Positions 1-12,741 of a stretch of DNA of 64,000 bases are shown piece by piece. Origin of the DNA: Chytriomyces cf. hyalinus JEL632 (taxonomy: Eukaryota; Chytridiomycota; Chytridiomycetes; Chytridiales; Chytriomycetaceae). Position 1 is the first letter of the stretch; every line of letters starts with the position of its first letter. The position numbers were made by a program, and so were the translations under genes. The stretch lies in contig JAIWWG010000067.1 of the NCBI GenBank assembly GCA_025435555.1, forward strand, positions 1 through 64,000. Direction: 5' to 3'. The notes under the pieces were generated by a model, which saw only the letters and a program-made list of their open reading frames with translations, ran no database searches and had not been told where the DNA came from.

Positions 1-2
1 TT

Positions 3-83
3 CCCAAGGAACGCGCGACCAATTTGTTGCACATGGACGGCAAGAACCTGAGGGACGATCTGAAGGAAGAAGTCCAGAATTAA
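3..83 (+). CDS. C-terminal end of an unidentified protein (cut by left edge)
   Basis: The third plus-strand frame is open from the window edge for 26 codons and ends in TAA at 81-83. An AATAAA-type signal overlaps the stop, as in many genes here. The visible tail is lysine/glutamate-rich (it ends in EEVQN) and has no motif I recognise. The other two frames fit a gene end less well: one stops early and one runs on past the AATAAA signal. Assignment rests only on frame, stop and polyadenylation-like context, so this could also be chance. Confidence 0.45.
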   Translation, partial: PKERATNLLHMDGKNLRDDLKEEVQN

Positions 84-283
84 TAAAATATAGCTTCCCG
101 TCAGTCGCGCAGAGGGTGACTCTGTGAAATCGCGGAGGCCGGTGACAGTTTCACAGGAACACCTCGGAAGCACGTGTTGCCCCTTCTCAACTGTCCCTTG
201 TTGAATAAACATAGAAGCAAGCGTAAAAATAAATTGCACCAATAAAGAATTGTTGCGGGTGAAACACGGACGCAGCAACTCCT

Positions 284-3200
284 ATGGACTCCGCAGACGC
301 CACCGTTGTCATGCTCTCGACCAAGACCGAGCCGTCTCCCACTGGCTTCGAACCGGCGGAGCGCATGCAGACCAGCATCGACATGGACTCGATCGCTGTT
401 GCGGCGGAGGACCATTTGATCAATGCAGCGAGGTACTTGCGCATTCCGTGATTCTGTTGAAGGGAAATATTCGTTCGTGGCATAAATTTGATACTGTCGT
501 TCCCAGGCGCAAGTCCAAGCTGCCGCTACCCACTTCGACACCAATCACATCCCTCTCCACAGTCAAAGTGTCGTCCTTTGGCCTTCTCGAATCATCGCCG
601 TCCAACTCAAGTCCGGCATCAATTTCATCGGACATGGAATCGCTCTCGCTTTCGCCAAAGTTGCAAAAGACCGTCGCATTCACAACAATATCGAACCCGT
701 CGCAAAGCTGGGACAAAAAGAAACCGAAACCTTCTTCCGCGCCTGCCCAGACAACTTCCGCGCCCGTCATTCATCACACTCGCGCCTCGCACCTGCGTTC
801 CAAGAGCTTCAGCGACGCTAAACCACGTACAGACACTGCCCGGTCCGTGGCCTCAAAAAGTTCACAGGCAACCCTCAAGAAGAGTCCTGCCGTCTCGGCA
901 GTTTCCAAATCGACCACTCCGAACTCGACTCCTTCCTCTCCGAAAAGTGCATCTAAAACTGGACTTGTCCCTGCAAAAATTTCGTCAGGTGGTAGTGCTG
1001 CCTCTCGGCATTCGCGCGGTTTTTCGGATGGGTCGTCCACGAATACAGCTCCTGCCTCCAGCTCACCAAAGTCAAAGAGTTCATCGAATCAGCCTGTTTT
1101 GGAACTTAAAAAGTCGGCCAAAGTGGCAGCGGCTCGAGGACCGATGTCCGCTCCGCCAACACAGCCGATCCATCCCTTTACAAAAGTCGGATCTTCAAGC
1201 AGTATTGCTTCTCAAACAAACTCTTCCAAATCAGAGTCATCTTCATCACTTAAATCGACAGCAGCGAAAAGAACTTCCGGAACGAAATCATCAACGTCTT
1301 CTTCAGCATCATCTTCGCTTCTCGCTTCCACATTGACACAACAAAATCCAACTGTTGCTCCAACAACACCTTCGAAGCAGTTGCCATCGACTCCAGCTGT
1401 CGCGTCAACTCCTCCCTCACACCCACCTCCACCACCGCCAAAGTTGTCAGCACTCGCTCCATCACCATCACCAGTTCCAGCGCCACCAACACCATCGAAA
1501 CCCCTGCCACCGGCCTCTTCGCTAACTCTCCCGCTCACTCCAGAAGTCACATTACACTATTTTCGCGCGCTACTCACTCCATACGAGCAGCAAGAAGTTC
1601 AAGCGTACACCGAAATTTGGTTCGCTGGGTCCAGCGGTGTCCAAAAAATCGGAACACCAACCCGTCGAACCGGCGCTGACGGGGTTGGACTCAATATCCC
1701 TGGAACGGGTGACGCTTCCTCAGCCACAGCGGATGACGATGGCGCCGCAAGTCGAAGCAACAGTCGTTTAGACGCCGTATACAATGATGGATATGACGAT
1801 AGTCGCGGTGATTTGTACTTGACCCATCATGACCACATTGCGTATCGCTACGAGATGATTAGTTTGCTGGGGAAGGGTAGTTTCGGGCAATGCGTGAAAT
1901 GCTTTGATCACAAGTTGAAGAAACACGTTGCTGTGAAAGTGATTAGAAACAAGAAGCGATTTGAGAAGCAAGGGTTGATTGAAGTGCGAGTACTGGATCG
2001 GTTGAAGGCAGAGGTGAGTTATTTTATACTTCACGTGCGATTCAAGGACACTTATGAAGCCGTTTCGAGGAATCAGGATAAAGACAGTTGTCACAATGTT
2101 GTCTATATGAATGAGTCTTTCACATTCCGAAACCACCTGTGTATCTCTTTCGAGATTTTAGGTGTCAACTTGTACGAGTGGGTGAAAGCGGGCGGATATC
2201 GAGGAATCCACACAGGAGTCATTCAGCGCTTCTCGTATCAAATCCTCAAATCCTTGCAATTGTTTACAAACATTGGTATTGTCCATTGTGACTTGAAGCC
2301 CGAGGTAAAGATTTTTTTCTTTGCAGCGCTATCCATTGCGGGCGCTAAAACGAAAGAACCTCTTGAAAATGCTCCAGAATATCCTTCTGAAAGACACGCT
2401 GTTTCAGCAACCGGCACGATGCGATTTTGTTGCGTCCACGTCAGCAACCTCGTCATTGACGAGTTCATTTATCCCGCCTGATTTCAACATGCATGCGAAC
2501 CATTATGCTCTGAAAGTGATTGACTTGGGAAGCAGTTGCTATGAAACTGAAAAAGTGTACACGTATGTGCAGAGCCGGTTTTATCGCAGTCCTGAAGTCA
2601 TCCTTGGTATAATCTATCATTGTTCGATAACCGCGCTGAATCCACAAGTAAACTGATTTCACATCAGGCATAAGCTACACTGTTGGCATCGACATGTGGT
2701 CCTTTGGCTGTATTCTCGCCGAACTGTACACAGGATACCCGCTCTTTCCTGGGGAAAATGAGCAGGAACAACTCGCCTGTATAATGGAAGTACTAGGAAC
2801 CCCGCCACCCCACCTCTTAGACCGGGGAACTCGCAGCAAGCTCTTTTTCGAAATGTCAGGAACATACACACCGCGTATCGTACCAAACAGTAAAGGCCGG
2901 AAACGGCGACCCAACACTAAAACATTGGGTGGTGTCTTGCGTTGCGGCGATGAAGTCTTTATCGATTTTCTCAAAGGTTGCTTAGAGTGGTGTCCGGAGC
3001 GCCGGTTTACCCCACAGGACGCGTTAGCACATGCGTTTATGAGACCGTTTTGGCCGGAGGGTGGACCTATTGTGCGTCCTGGTGGCTCAGCGAGGGATGG
3101 GAGGAAACTATTTAGCGCGGACAAAAACAGTGCATCCATGTCCAGTGTCAATGGAAGCGGTGGACCGGTTCTCCTTGCAACTGGTAGAATGGCCACGACA

Positions 3201-3659
3201 AGTAGTGTTCATGGACGACTTCCTGCGACAAACAGGGGCTCGTTTGGAACTGGTGGCGCGGGATTGCCTATTGTTGATTCATCAGCAAAAAGCAGCAGTA
3301 CACGCGTATCCACTGCTGGTTCGACTTCAAGTGGGGGTTATCAGTCTTCTCCCGCTTCGCAAAAGAAGACTGTTTATCGTGCCAGCATTGCCGGGACGAA
3401 TGCAAACTCGGCGACCGTAGGTGGTGCAATGTTACCGCCGATATCCGGTGGTAACCACCATGTGACGACGCGAGTATCCATGTATGGTGGTCTGGTAGGT
3501 GGAGGAAACTCTGGCAGTAGTAGCAGCAGTGTAAGCGCTGGTTTAAATCATGCTTCTGTCACGAAGCGGCAGAGTCTCGGCGCAAACTTGTCAAGGAGTT
3601 ATACACTTGGAGGGGGTGGCGGGCGGGTGGGAGCTCCGTCGAATAACCCATGGAAGTGA
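284..3659 (+). CDS. Class II DYRK-family dual-specificity protein kinase
   Basis: Five exons by my reading (284-432, 507-2013, 2077-2304, 2378-2606, 2668-3659) join in phase to 1034 codons. The ATG at 284 is preferred to the longer open frame from 250, because a GT-AG intron (433-506) links it to the main frame. Residues 50-430 are Ser/Pro-rich and disordered. A DYRK-homology/NAPA-type segment (LTPYEQQEV) follows, then the kinase domain with glycine loop GKGSFGQC, catalytic HCDLKPEN, DLGSS in place of DFG, and activation loop [13 protein letters not shown]. The YxY and HCD features are DYRK hallmarks, and the NAPA segment points to class II (DYRK2/4, fungal Pom1-like). The family autophosphorylates the second loop tyrosine and then acts on Ser/Thr in polarity, cell-cycle and stress control. 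The C-terminal ~200 residues are Ser/Gly-rich. Confidence 0.93.
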
Positions 3660-3808
3660 ACTTCGTTTCGCTGTTGGGTTCTCATTTTTTTTTGATTTCT
3701 TTCATATCTTGCCTCCTATTATTATCTTCACTGTTTGAAGTCTTGGTTTGTTTTCAAGAGCAAAAACAACGCCGCCATGTATTTTATTTTCGCGATTTGC
3801 CTGACGTA

Positions 3809-6800
3809 TCAAATGCCGTGCCTCAGTTGAGAAACATATCGCGTCAGAGAGGCTGCCACTTTTTTGGCTTTTTCGACGTCAGCGATGTCTTTTTGAATCC
3901 GCGCTGCTTGGAATAGAGATAGGCTCGCAGTCGTGCGGGGTGCCGTTTTCGCCTCCGGTGAAGCGATTTTATAGATGGCCGGTATTGCACCCGCTTTTTG
4001 GAAATGCGCAGCGTCTTGCTGAAAAGTGGGCGTCTTTCGTTCAAGAGGCGGTGTTACGGGTGTAGGTGCTACAAATGAATTTGGCGTTGCGTGTGGTGTG
4101 TTTGGCATTATTTCGTCTGGTTTTGAAGAATGCCTTGACAGGTTAGCTGCTTGCGATAAAGTAACAGCTTGAATCAATTTCTGTGCGGATGTATGCGGGT
4201 GCAAGTACTCTTGCAATCTGTGAAGTGGCTGTTTGTGTATGGTGGTATGAATTACTTGTGATGGTGCTGCGTCAATGGAAACTTTTACCGATGTGTGGGA
4301 CTTGGTTCCTTCGGCCTCAGGTTTCGAAGTGTTTGTTCGTTCGCTTGCGAGTTGAATACGATCGTCGACGATGCGTTGGCGCGTTTTTGAGAGAAGCCGC
4401 CGTTCAGATTCCAGCTGTGTTTTATTGGGAGCAGACATGAATTTATAGAACAGCGCACGCGAACAGATAATGTCGACTTACCGCGCGCTTGGAGTCCTCC
4501 AATTGCAGCCTCTCATTTTGAATTGAAGCAAGAGTTTTTCGAACTTCGGAATCCAGACTTTGTGCCTTTTGACACTCTTCCTCTTTTCAATAGAATGAAG
4601 ATGTTTAGCAGGTAGTTAAGTTGCGCGGCACAAGATTGATTTCATTCGAACCTGCAGTTTTCTTGACAACTTGGGCGTGTTTGACACTGTTCTCTGCCGT
4701 CTTCCAACCCCTTTCAAACGCTTCGATTTCTGCAGCCAGTTTCTGTTTCTCATTCTCAAATGCGATTTTGTCAGCCCGAAGTGCCGCTGCTTCACGGTGA
4801 AGTTCTGTTCGCTTCAACGCAATAGAGTGTATGTCCTTGTCAATCATTTGGCGATCTAGTTTTTGAAGAAGTGATGGTTACTGGACCCCCCATTAACTAC
4901 TTCAGAAATGCAACCTCTAACCTGCAATCAATTGCGCCTGCTCAATCCCTTTCAACCGCTGTACCTCCATTTCCACTTCAGCGACAGCTTCCCTTTTAGC
5001 TTCCAACAGCGCTTTCTCCATTGCCAAATCCTTTTCTTGGTCCGACGAAGCCATCAACGATTTCTTTCGCTCTAGATTCCAGGTTTCTCGTTGCCGCACA
5101 AAGTCGAGTCGTTCGCGGTGGAGTTGGCGTTGAATCAAGTCTTTTTCTGTGCGCATCACGCTCTTTTGAAGCATCAATAGAAGTCAGCTCCACATTCATG
5201 AAAAAAGCTATAAAGTTTGTTTTACAATTTGTTCTTCAAGGTTCCGTCGCTCTGAGTCCATAATGCGTTGGTCTTCATCGCGGTCTTTTCGAAACTGATC
5301 CAGGAGTGAGTCTGCAACTTCAGACTTTGCTTGTAGTTTGATTCGCTCGTCTTCAAGGGATTGCTGCTGCCGGACGATTTGGCGTTGAAGCTGGCGAGGG
5401 AGTTGTGTTTGGCTTTCAGGTTACTTGCTGTGAAGATTAGGTGGAGTTACCTCAACAAGCTGCCTCTCTTTCAGTTGGAGCGCAGCTTCTCTTTCCTTCA
5501 TAAAAATGCGACATGAGTTTGACAGTGGAAGAAAATTGATGGGGACAACAGACACCTTGACACTATAAGAATGATCCGTCTCCAGCTTATGATGCATGCA
5601 GTCGACTAGTCTGGACGATTCTTCCATTTTATGCGCCAGCGATTCAAGTTGATTCGCCGCATCGGCCGTCGAAATCAGTTTCGACATTTCGTCAAAATGT
5701 TTGGCCTTGAGAACTGCAACGGCCTTGTCGTGCTCAGCTTTGCTTTTTGCTACCTCGAGTTTTAAGAGATCGGATATCTGGCACAATGTATTTTAGTGCT
5801 TAAGTTGAAATAGAACTGAGAGAATTGATGCCACCATTTGTTTTTCAGTTTTGACAGCATTTTCGAGTTCCAACATGTGCGTCTCTTTCATAAGGACGAT
5901 TTCCTTTTCATGCGCATCAGCCAGGCACGTTTTGATTTCGTCCACTTTTTCGGAAGCCGATGACCGCACATGAACAACCTGAACAACCAGTGTCAAAAAA
6001 TGCACTGGTTCAGATAACACACTCACCTTTTCATCTTGAGCCTTTATCTTTTGCTCCAGCTGTTTTACCAGCCCTCTCTCTGTTTCCATCTTTCGCAACA
6101 TTTCCTTGATTTCATCCTTTGTTTCTGAGTTCTCCAATTCAACGAGTTTTCGTTGTTCTTGCTCCTCTCGCAGCTTCGCCTGAAGTTCAGCAATTTGCGC
6201 TACCAGGTCCTCTATTTCTCCCGCATGGGCAATCGAAATCTGATCTCGATGTGTGACTGCCATTGTGGTCATGAATGATTCGGGTTGGCTTGTCGGTCTA
6301 CTCGAAGGTATATCCACTTGACTGAGTGGCTGAATCGATTCGCCTGCCTTTTGTCGCAAATTTGATTTGCTTGAATGTGGAGCTTCTGGGGGAATTGGTT
6401 CATTCTTTTCAGACAGAATTTGAATAGATGGCGTCCTTGAGTGCTTTTCCATTTGTGTGGTAGAACCAGTTTTCTTCTCAGTCTCACGTGTTGATTTAGT
6501 TGCAGAAATACTTGAAAGAGATGAAGATGTCTTTTTCTTTGATGTCGCCTCGTCGGGAGTGTCATCGTTGTCTGAGGGTCCCAGACTCACAATTGAAGAC
6601 AGCGACGATGACCTTGATAGGCTGGGATTTTGTGGCTGGGGAAGACTCTTGGTGTCCACAGCCGGGAATGGTGCGTTCTCAGGAATGGTTTGCGATGCCG
6701 GTTTCTGAGCGGCCTGAGTGAAGGGTGACTCTGAGAATGAAAGACTCGGGAAACCGGTCTCGATTTGCGATTTCAGTTTAGCGTCCAAGAAAGAAGGTCG

Positions 6801-8126
6801 ACTCAACGATCCAGAATCGTTTTGGACCCTTGATGACGGCATCTGTGCAGAGACGGATGCAATGAGAGAGTTTTTCTTGCTCGTGTTTCGAGACGGTCCA
6901 ACAGATGCGCTCTCACTTTGCAAGAAGGATGGACGAGAGTCAACGGGAGACGCGAGTGAAGCAAACGGGTCAGGGTAGCTCTGGTTCTTTGCATCCAGTA
7001 GCACACTTGTGGATGACTCTGCACCACCGACGCCGAGCCCACGCCGCCTCCGCCCTGAAGATGCTTCCATTAAAAATGAAGGCATAAACTCGTCTTCTTT
7101 CGATTTGCTTGTTGAAAGAGATGCCGGGGACGTCGCTCGATCTGGTAAATCTTTCGGCGAAAGAAACGATTCGCGTTTGTTTGTCGATAAAAAGTCTGAA
7201 AAGCCCGAGCTTGGGAACCCTGCATCCGTGGACGCCTTTCGAGGAGAGTTGTTGTTGATGCCGTCGTTGAGGTTATTGCTGGTGTTGAATGCGCGAGAAC
7301 TCGCGAGACCCGTTTCAGCGCCAATCGGGTTATCGCCAAAAAACCCAGTTTTGGATGAAAGTGGGACTTCCTTTTTGGGAGCCGGTTTCGAGTTTCCTAG
7401 TCCCAAGCTTTCGAGCAAGTCATCGTCCGAATGCACATTTGAAGTCGCGCTCCAAAGATCTTGTTCCTTGGCCTTTGTCGGAGACGCCCCCCGATGAGGC
7501 AGTATGGATGGATCGGGCCTTGATTTCTCAAACGGTGTTGGACTGGTACTTTCAGACAACACTGCGGGGGACCAAGGTGTACTCGGTTTTGATTGGCTGC
7601 TGCTAGCTCCAAACGAGTTTTCGTCCTTGTTTATCGATGCAGTGTTGATGGGAGATGGTTTCTTTTTGACCAGACCCGTGTTTGCAAAAAGGCCGTCGTC
7701 CATATCGTCCATGTCGGCGAGTTTCGATAGAATCTCTTTTTCATCGAACGCAGATTCTTCAGCACCAGATTTAAATGAATTTGTTGGTTCTTTAAAGCTG
7801 AATTCGAGATGTGAGTCTGCAAAGTTGGATTTTGGAAAGGAAGCTTTTGAAGCTGGAGCGTCCTGTCATTTAAATACATACATTGAGGTTAACAACAATC
7901 ATACATACCCTGCCTGCATGCTGTGTGCATTTACCTCAAACGATGCCTTGGATCCAAATCGCGCAGCCGCCGGTTTTGTGAATTTGGTTGGCTTTGAAGA
8001 GTCCGTGTCAAGCGCCAACAAATCATCGAGATCGTCATCGTCAATTTCGAAATCGATCTCGCGTTGTTTTTTCGCGTCTTTCGAAAGATTGGAGCTGAGG
8101 GGAATCAGCCCAGAAGAAAGCGACAT
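3809..8126 (-). CDS. FBF1: FBF1-like ciliary transition-fibre protein
   Basis: Ten exons on the minus strand (8126-7935, 7862-6027, 5978-5835, 5777-5556, 5495-5451, 5390-5226, 5162-4922, 4855-4652, 4582-4482, 4414-3809) join in phase to 1251 residues. The first ~560 residues are Ser/Pro-rich with acidic patches (DDDDLDDLL). A short DMDD...GLVKKKPSP element resembles the conserved N-terminal motif of animal FBF1. The rest is coiled coil. The stretch with MEESSRLVDCMHHKLE, the REAALQLKERQL heptads and the EALERGW-type tail matches animal FBF1 in order and spacing. Length is close to the animal protein (~1130). FBF1 sits on transition fibres, docks the basal body to the membrane and gates entry of transport trains. 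Its presence implies a flagellated zoospore stage. It shares a 179-bp promoter region with the divergent gene at 8306. Confidence 0.85.
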
Positions 8127-8305
8127 TGTGTTTTGATGGTGACAAGCTTTTTTAGTTTATTTTTTTTCAGACAATTCAAACAAATTATCTGATTGGATCA
8201 AAAGGACAATACGGCATATTTCACACGCCTTCTTCACTAGATTTAAGAAACAGCGTGAAACATATCGAACGAGCATTTTTACCCGTCCTTGCGATTGTAT
8301 TTATC
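8127..8305. promoter_or_regulatory. Divergent promoter region between FBF1-like gene and orphan gene
   Basis: The start codons at 8126 (minus) and 8306 (plus) point away from each other with 179 bp between them, so both genes must start transcription here. The stretch is AT-rich near 8135-8215, with a T-run at 8159-8167. I see no clear TATA box or repeated operator. Confidence 0.5.
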
Positions 8306-10790
8306 ATGCCAGCAGTGAAGCAAGGGAAACAGCCGAAAGCATCCGCTGTCAAGGCAGCATTAAAGGCACCAAAGATTACTGTCGAGAAAGGTGAGTCCTT
8401 GCTTTTACATTTCGAAGAGACGACGACTGCGGGTATGAATTGTAACCCAACTACCACAATGACAAAAGACGGATCGCTGCTTCGATTGGTCAAAGTCAAG
8501 GCATCGTCCTTGAAGGAAATTCCGCCTCCCGTCATCCTTGCAGGCGCCAAAACCGAATCGGAAGGAATGAACGTGATTGAAACGCAAGTCGACTTTTCTG
8601 TTGGTGGTAAGTGCGTTTGGCTCAAGATTACAGGCAATGAAAGCGGCTTTTCTTCTTGTTCTCAGATCCCGATGTTCCACAACGCGTGAGGAGCAAGAGT
8701 GAGGGCAGTTTGTTGGAAATTCCCGATGCACCAAATCAGCGACGGAGGATTAAATCAAGCGTTCCGAGGCTTTCAACAACTGCTTCGAATGCTTCTGAAA
8801 ACGGCATCCCCAATCCTCAAAGACCTACAACAAGCCATTTCAGTCATGCCGAAAATACCAGTCATCCAAATGAAAAGGAAGAGCCGCATGGGAAGCCAAT
8901 CTTTAAAACCAGCAAACAAATCACAAAAATCAAAGACGACGTGACGGAGAAGGAGAAGATGGATCGCATCATTGGTGCAAGGCATGGAGAATCCACTGCA
9001 GTGGTCAAACCCCACGATCGACAGGAACATGTCAGTGCAACAACGGCGAATGCAGTTGCACCGATTCAGCAAAAGCAGCTTGAAAAACCTGCGCCACCTG
9101 CGCCAGCCACAACTACAGCCACAACTACAGCCACAGCAACAGCCAAAAATATCCCCGCTCAGAAACGTCGAACTACCGAAGTGAATCCATTGTTATCAAA
9201 GTCATCGAAGCAGCTGGAACATACCAAACTCTTTCCAATTGTGCTTGAACGAGAACTAGAAATGGTTGCTATTGCTTATTTTTTGAATCACCTTTCCTAA
9301 AACTAAAAGAATCTGTTTCGATGTCTTAAGGAACTCGAACCAGAAAACGAAACCCCGGAAAACCGGCTCGATCGGTTGCGGCGCAATTTCGAAAAGGCGC
9401 AACGGCTTTACGAAGCCGAAATGCGGTCACTTGCGATTCCATACACCACAACAATTAAACAAGAGAACATGTCAACACATGCACAGCTGAACGGAAACAG
9501 TATCAGTGATCCACCCGTAATGAAACATACCTTGAAGGAAAGCCTCATTGTGAAATACCCGCAAACAAATGCAGCTCACGACCAGAAGGTTGCCCAATAT
9601 CCACCAAAGAGTCCTGATCCCGCGTTCATTCCCCAGCATCAACAACAGCCACTGCAACAACTACCACTACAGCAGCAACAGCAACAGCAAGCAGAACCGC
9701 AAGCACCTCCAAGCAGCTACCTACAGCAATTCTTGAGCAAGAAGCAGCAATCATTCTCAACAGATCCGGAGGCAGTCGTGAAACTGAACCGACTGGCAAA
9801 AGCCAAAGAACACAAAGGTGGGCTCAATACACCCGAAATACCGCGTTTTATTATGGAAGAGTGTGTCGAGCCAGAAGGTACTGGCAGGCATAACGCTCAT
9901 CAGCAAGGGTATGCGACCAGGAAACCGAACATCGTTGCTTCGAAATCTGGATTTCGATCCATCTCGGAGCCTTCTCTCCTACATCATCACAAACAAGAAC
10001 ATATCGACAAGCACAACCACTCCAAGAACCCGAAACCCGTTCTGAACGAATCTTCGTCCCCACGAATCTCGGCCGCAGCAAACTCCGTCAGATCACCGAG
10101 CAGAGCAGACCATCGCTCGCCCAACTTCAAAACCTCCAAACCTTCAGCAGGAAGACGGATCGCATTCGCATCATCAAAAACAAACGTGTCTCAGTCAGTT
10201 CCGCAATTGTCCAGAAAAGGTGGCACCGACACTTTGGCGTCGGCGGGTGTTGCGCCAATTCGGCTACCAAAAATTTCGCTTTCGCCCGCGCAAAAGAGTC
10301 AAAGTATTGTCGCGTCGAAATCGAATGGAGAAAATCAGTTGGTTCAGGCGCAGTATCAGTGGCTTATGCAGCAGGCAGCGGCGGCAGGCGCTAATCCTTC
10401 CATGAAGGGAAATCAAGTGTTTGGGAATTTGACAAGCGGGAAACAAAAGCCTACTGGCGGTAAGATGCCAGGAGGTCAGGCTGCAGGCAGTGGGGGATAC
10501 ACTATGCCAGCCAATTTTGTTCCGGCAAAGTTTCGATTGACGCAAGTGTAAGGAAATCTCGGTTGCTTTTTATTCTTGGATGCACGCGTAGTTTAACTAA
10601 ACAAACTGGAAACTATAGACCCGTCATGACGATGAAGCCGGTGATTGTAATTGAGACAACAGGCCAGCCAGCTGGTACCTACTTGGATGGCCTAACGACG
10701 TTTATTTCGATGGATGCAGTGGCTGGAGGCTCCAACCGGAAAATGATACCAGGGCCTCCATCTCAGAAGAGAAATCGCGTTCGTAAATAA
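8306..10790 (+). CDS. Orphan Gln/Ser-rich disordered protein, four exons
   Basis: Exons 8306-8606, 8666-9264, 9331-10547 and 10619-10790 join in phase to 762 residues. The GT at 8392 was not used because the frame stays open and coding-like to 8606. The last junction uses a GTAAG donor at 10548, which bypasses the stop that a straight read would meet at 10549-10551. That adds a 57-residue C-terminus ending in KRNRVRK. The protein is basic and low-complexity, with a Thr/Ala run near residue 250 and polyglutamine around residues 410-420. One predicted amphipathic helix (LDRLRRNFEKAQRLYEAEMR) begins exon 3. I do not recognise a domain. Head-to-head placement with the FBF1-like gene might mean co-expression during zoospore formation, but that is only inference. 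Confidence 0.75.
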
Positions 10791-11047
10791 AAATGATGTT
10801 TGTGAGTCCCGGAAACACATACACTGCAGATATCCTAAATTATTTCGCTTTTTTACTTTTAAGGTTGCGGGGTTGAAAAAAATATGAAGGTCCCGCGAGA
10901 TAACAGAGTTCTTGAAAAAAAAGACATAAAAAACGCGCTTCTTCTGTTTCTGTTTTCCTCATCAGCAATGCTCGTAATGGAGACTCTTTCCTCCCAAATT
11001 TTTCGACGTGGTTTTTGTTTGTTTTTTGTTTGAATTCTTGGATGGTG

Positions 11048-12546
11048 TCATAACTCCAAAAAATCTTCGACGCTTTGAACCATATCCGCCACGCTTTCAT
11101 TGGAAGCAAGGGGCGGTACTACAGGGGAGTCGAAGAACGAGTCGTCGAATGATGTCATGAGCTCAGGATCGTTCAGGATATCCGCAATTTCGACGTCAAT
11201 GTGGTTTGTTGATGGGTTTTGAGTGAAATCTGTGGTTTCGATTTCCGTGTCAAATGGGTCGCAATACTGGCTCAACCAATCGTCGCAAGTATCGGCGCTG
11301 GTATCGTTAGTTGGCTGTATCGATGGGATAAAATGGTCGAAATTGAGGGCATCTGATTCGTCGAATGAATTCAGAATGTCGAGGGCGTTGTCATTGATGA
11401 TGTTGTTGTTGTTATTGATGGCGTTGTTGGCGGTGTTGTTGATGTTGTTGTTGATGTTGTTGATATTGTTGCTGTCGTTGTTGTTGGTACTGATGTTGTT
11501 GATATTGGCGATCTTTCTGGCTTCCTCCTCCAGAATAGGAATCGAAGCATTTATGGACGGTACGGAATCGATTTTGCTGTTTTTGACAAGTTCGAGCATC
11601 GCCTCCAGCGTTCGTTTAAGTGAGTTTTTGGCATCTGAAGTTGAAAGATGCCCCTTCAATTCTTCCATTTCGGAGTTGAACGCCATTTCCTGTAATGTCG
11701 AAAGGCTCTCTGAGCAAGGTGTGGCAGGTGTTGCGCATCGATCCAAGGCGGAAATCTGCTGCTGAAGCAAAATACTGTTTGATGACTCGCCCGTTGAGAG
11801 ACTCGAGATAGGTGACTCCGGACCCATTGATGGTGAAGGAGTATCGACCTCCTTCATCTTACTCGCTTTTGAAGCAGCCCTTGTCGGTCTTTTGGCCCTC
11901 GGTTCAAAGTCAGGATCCTTCCTCCGTTTCTTTTTGTGCTTCTCAGTCCCCTTCTCCACGTCTATATCCTTGTTCGATGCTTTATCCGATGCTTTCAATT
12001 TTGCTTGCTGATCCAACACATCGTCTCGCTCTCGCTTGTTCTTTTTGAGATATGCTCTTCTCGCCAATTCCAATTCCGCTTTTCGCGCTCTGTTTGCTTC
12101 GAACTCGGCAAGAGCTTCTGCGCGTGCCTGCCGCGAGTCATTACGTGGACGTCCACGTTTCTTTGGAACTGCGTCCGCACAGTCTGTGCGTCCCATTTTG
12201 ATGCAGCGCTGAGGAAGATGTTCGATTGATGTTTGTAGATTGTAGATTGGATTTTGGTATTGCGAGGGAGGACATTGATAGAGATAGGGTTTCGAACGAG
12301 GGTCAGCACTTGTATCAATAGAAGTGCACCATGAGAGACACACGGTACCTTGCAAGGACGCTCGTACCCGCACGATACGTGAGACAGCTTGCATGTCTCA
12401 CACGCTTTGGGCCGTGGCACCAGAGACCCGTCGTCGGCAATACTCACGAGCTGCGAACTCATGCGCTGCTCGAAGCCGGGCATACCAGGGATGCCGCCAA
12501 TCTCCGCAATGGCATCGAGCACTTTCTCTTCCAGCGTTAAGTCCAT
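11048..12546 (-). CDS. Zn2Cys6 (fungal zinc-cluster) transcription factor
   Basis: Two exons (12546-12349 and 12208-11048) give 452 residues. Their junction completes the zinc cluster: CETCKLSHVSCGYERPCK joins RCIKMG, then a cysteine (TDCAD) and a basic KKRGRPRND stretch. This is the six-cysteine binuclear zinc DNA-binding fold, almost confined to fungi, placed at residues ~48-80. A bZIP-like basic/Lys-rich region follows (residues ~95-165). The middle carries an Asn-rich tract encoded at about 11395-11500, and the C-terminus is strongly acidic and could be an activation region. The intron is about 140 nt, long for this window. I see no fungal_trans middle-homology domain, and the target genes are unknown. 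A CT-rich repeat lies just upstream of the start. Confidence 0.88.
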
Positions 12547-12552
12547 TTCTGA

Positions 12553-12588
12553 TGCCCTCTCTCTCGCTGTCTCTCTCTCTCTCTTTGA
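12553..12588. repeat. CT-dinucleotide-rich tract in 5' region of the zinc-cluster gene
   Basis: Pyrimidine-rich CT repeats, interrupted once or twice, lie a few bases upstream of the minus-strand ATG at 12546. They read as GA repeats in the sense of the gene and probably sit in its 5' untranslated region. Confidence 0.7.
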
Positions 12589-12741
12589 GAACAGGTTTGG
12601 TTGTGGAGATTTTTCTTTATGTTGGGAGAGACTGAAAAAGAAAAAAGAAAGGTGAAAATTACATAAATAAATATGCGTTTTTACTATTCAGTTTTCAAAG
12701 ACGTCTCCTCAGTTATCACACGTACAGTCAAACACTTCAGA

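Noticed and set aside
488-1336. 282-codon frame inside the DYRK gene
   Set aside because: Shadow of the Ser/Pro-rich N-terminus of the kinase; Arg/Pro/Gln-rich as expected from an offset reading.
8392-8400. GTGAGT donor in the orphan gene after residue 29
   Set aside because: No acceptor within a usual distance keeps the downstream frame, while the straight reading stays open and protein-like to the donor at 8607.
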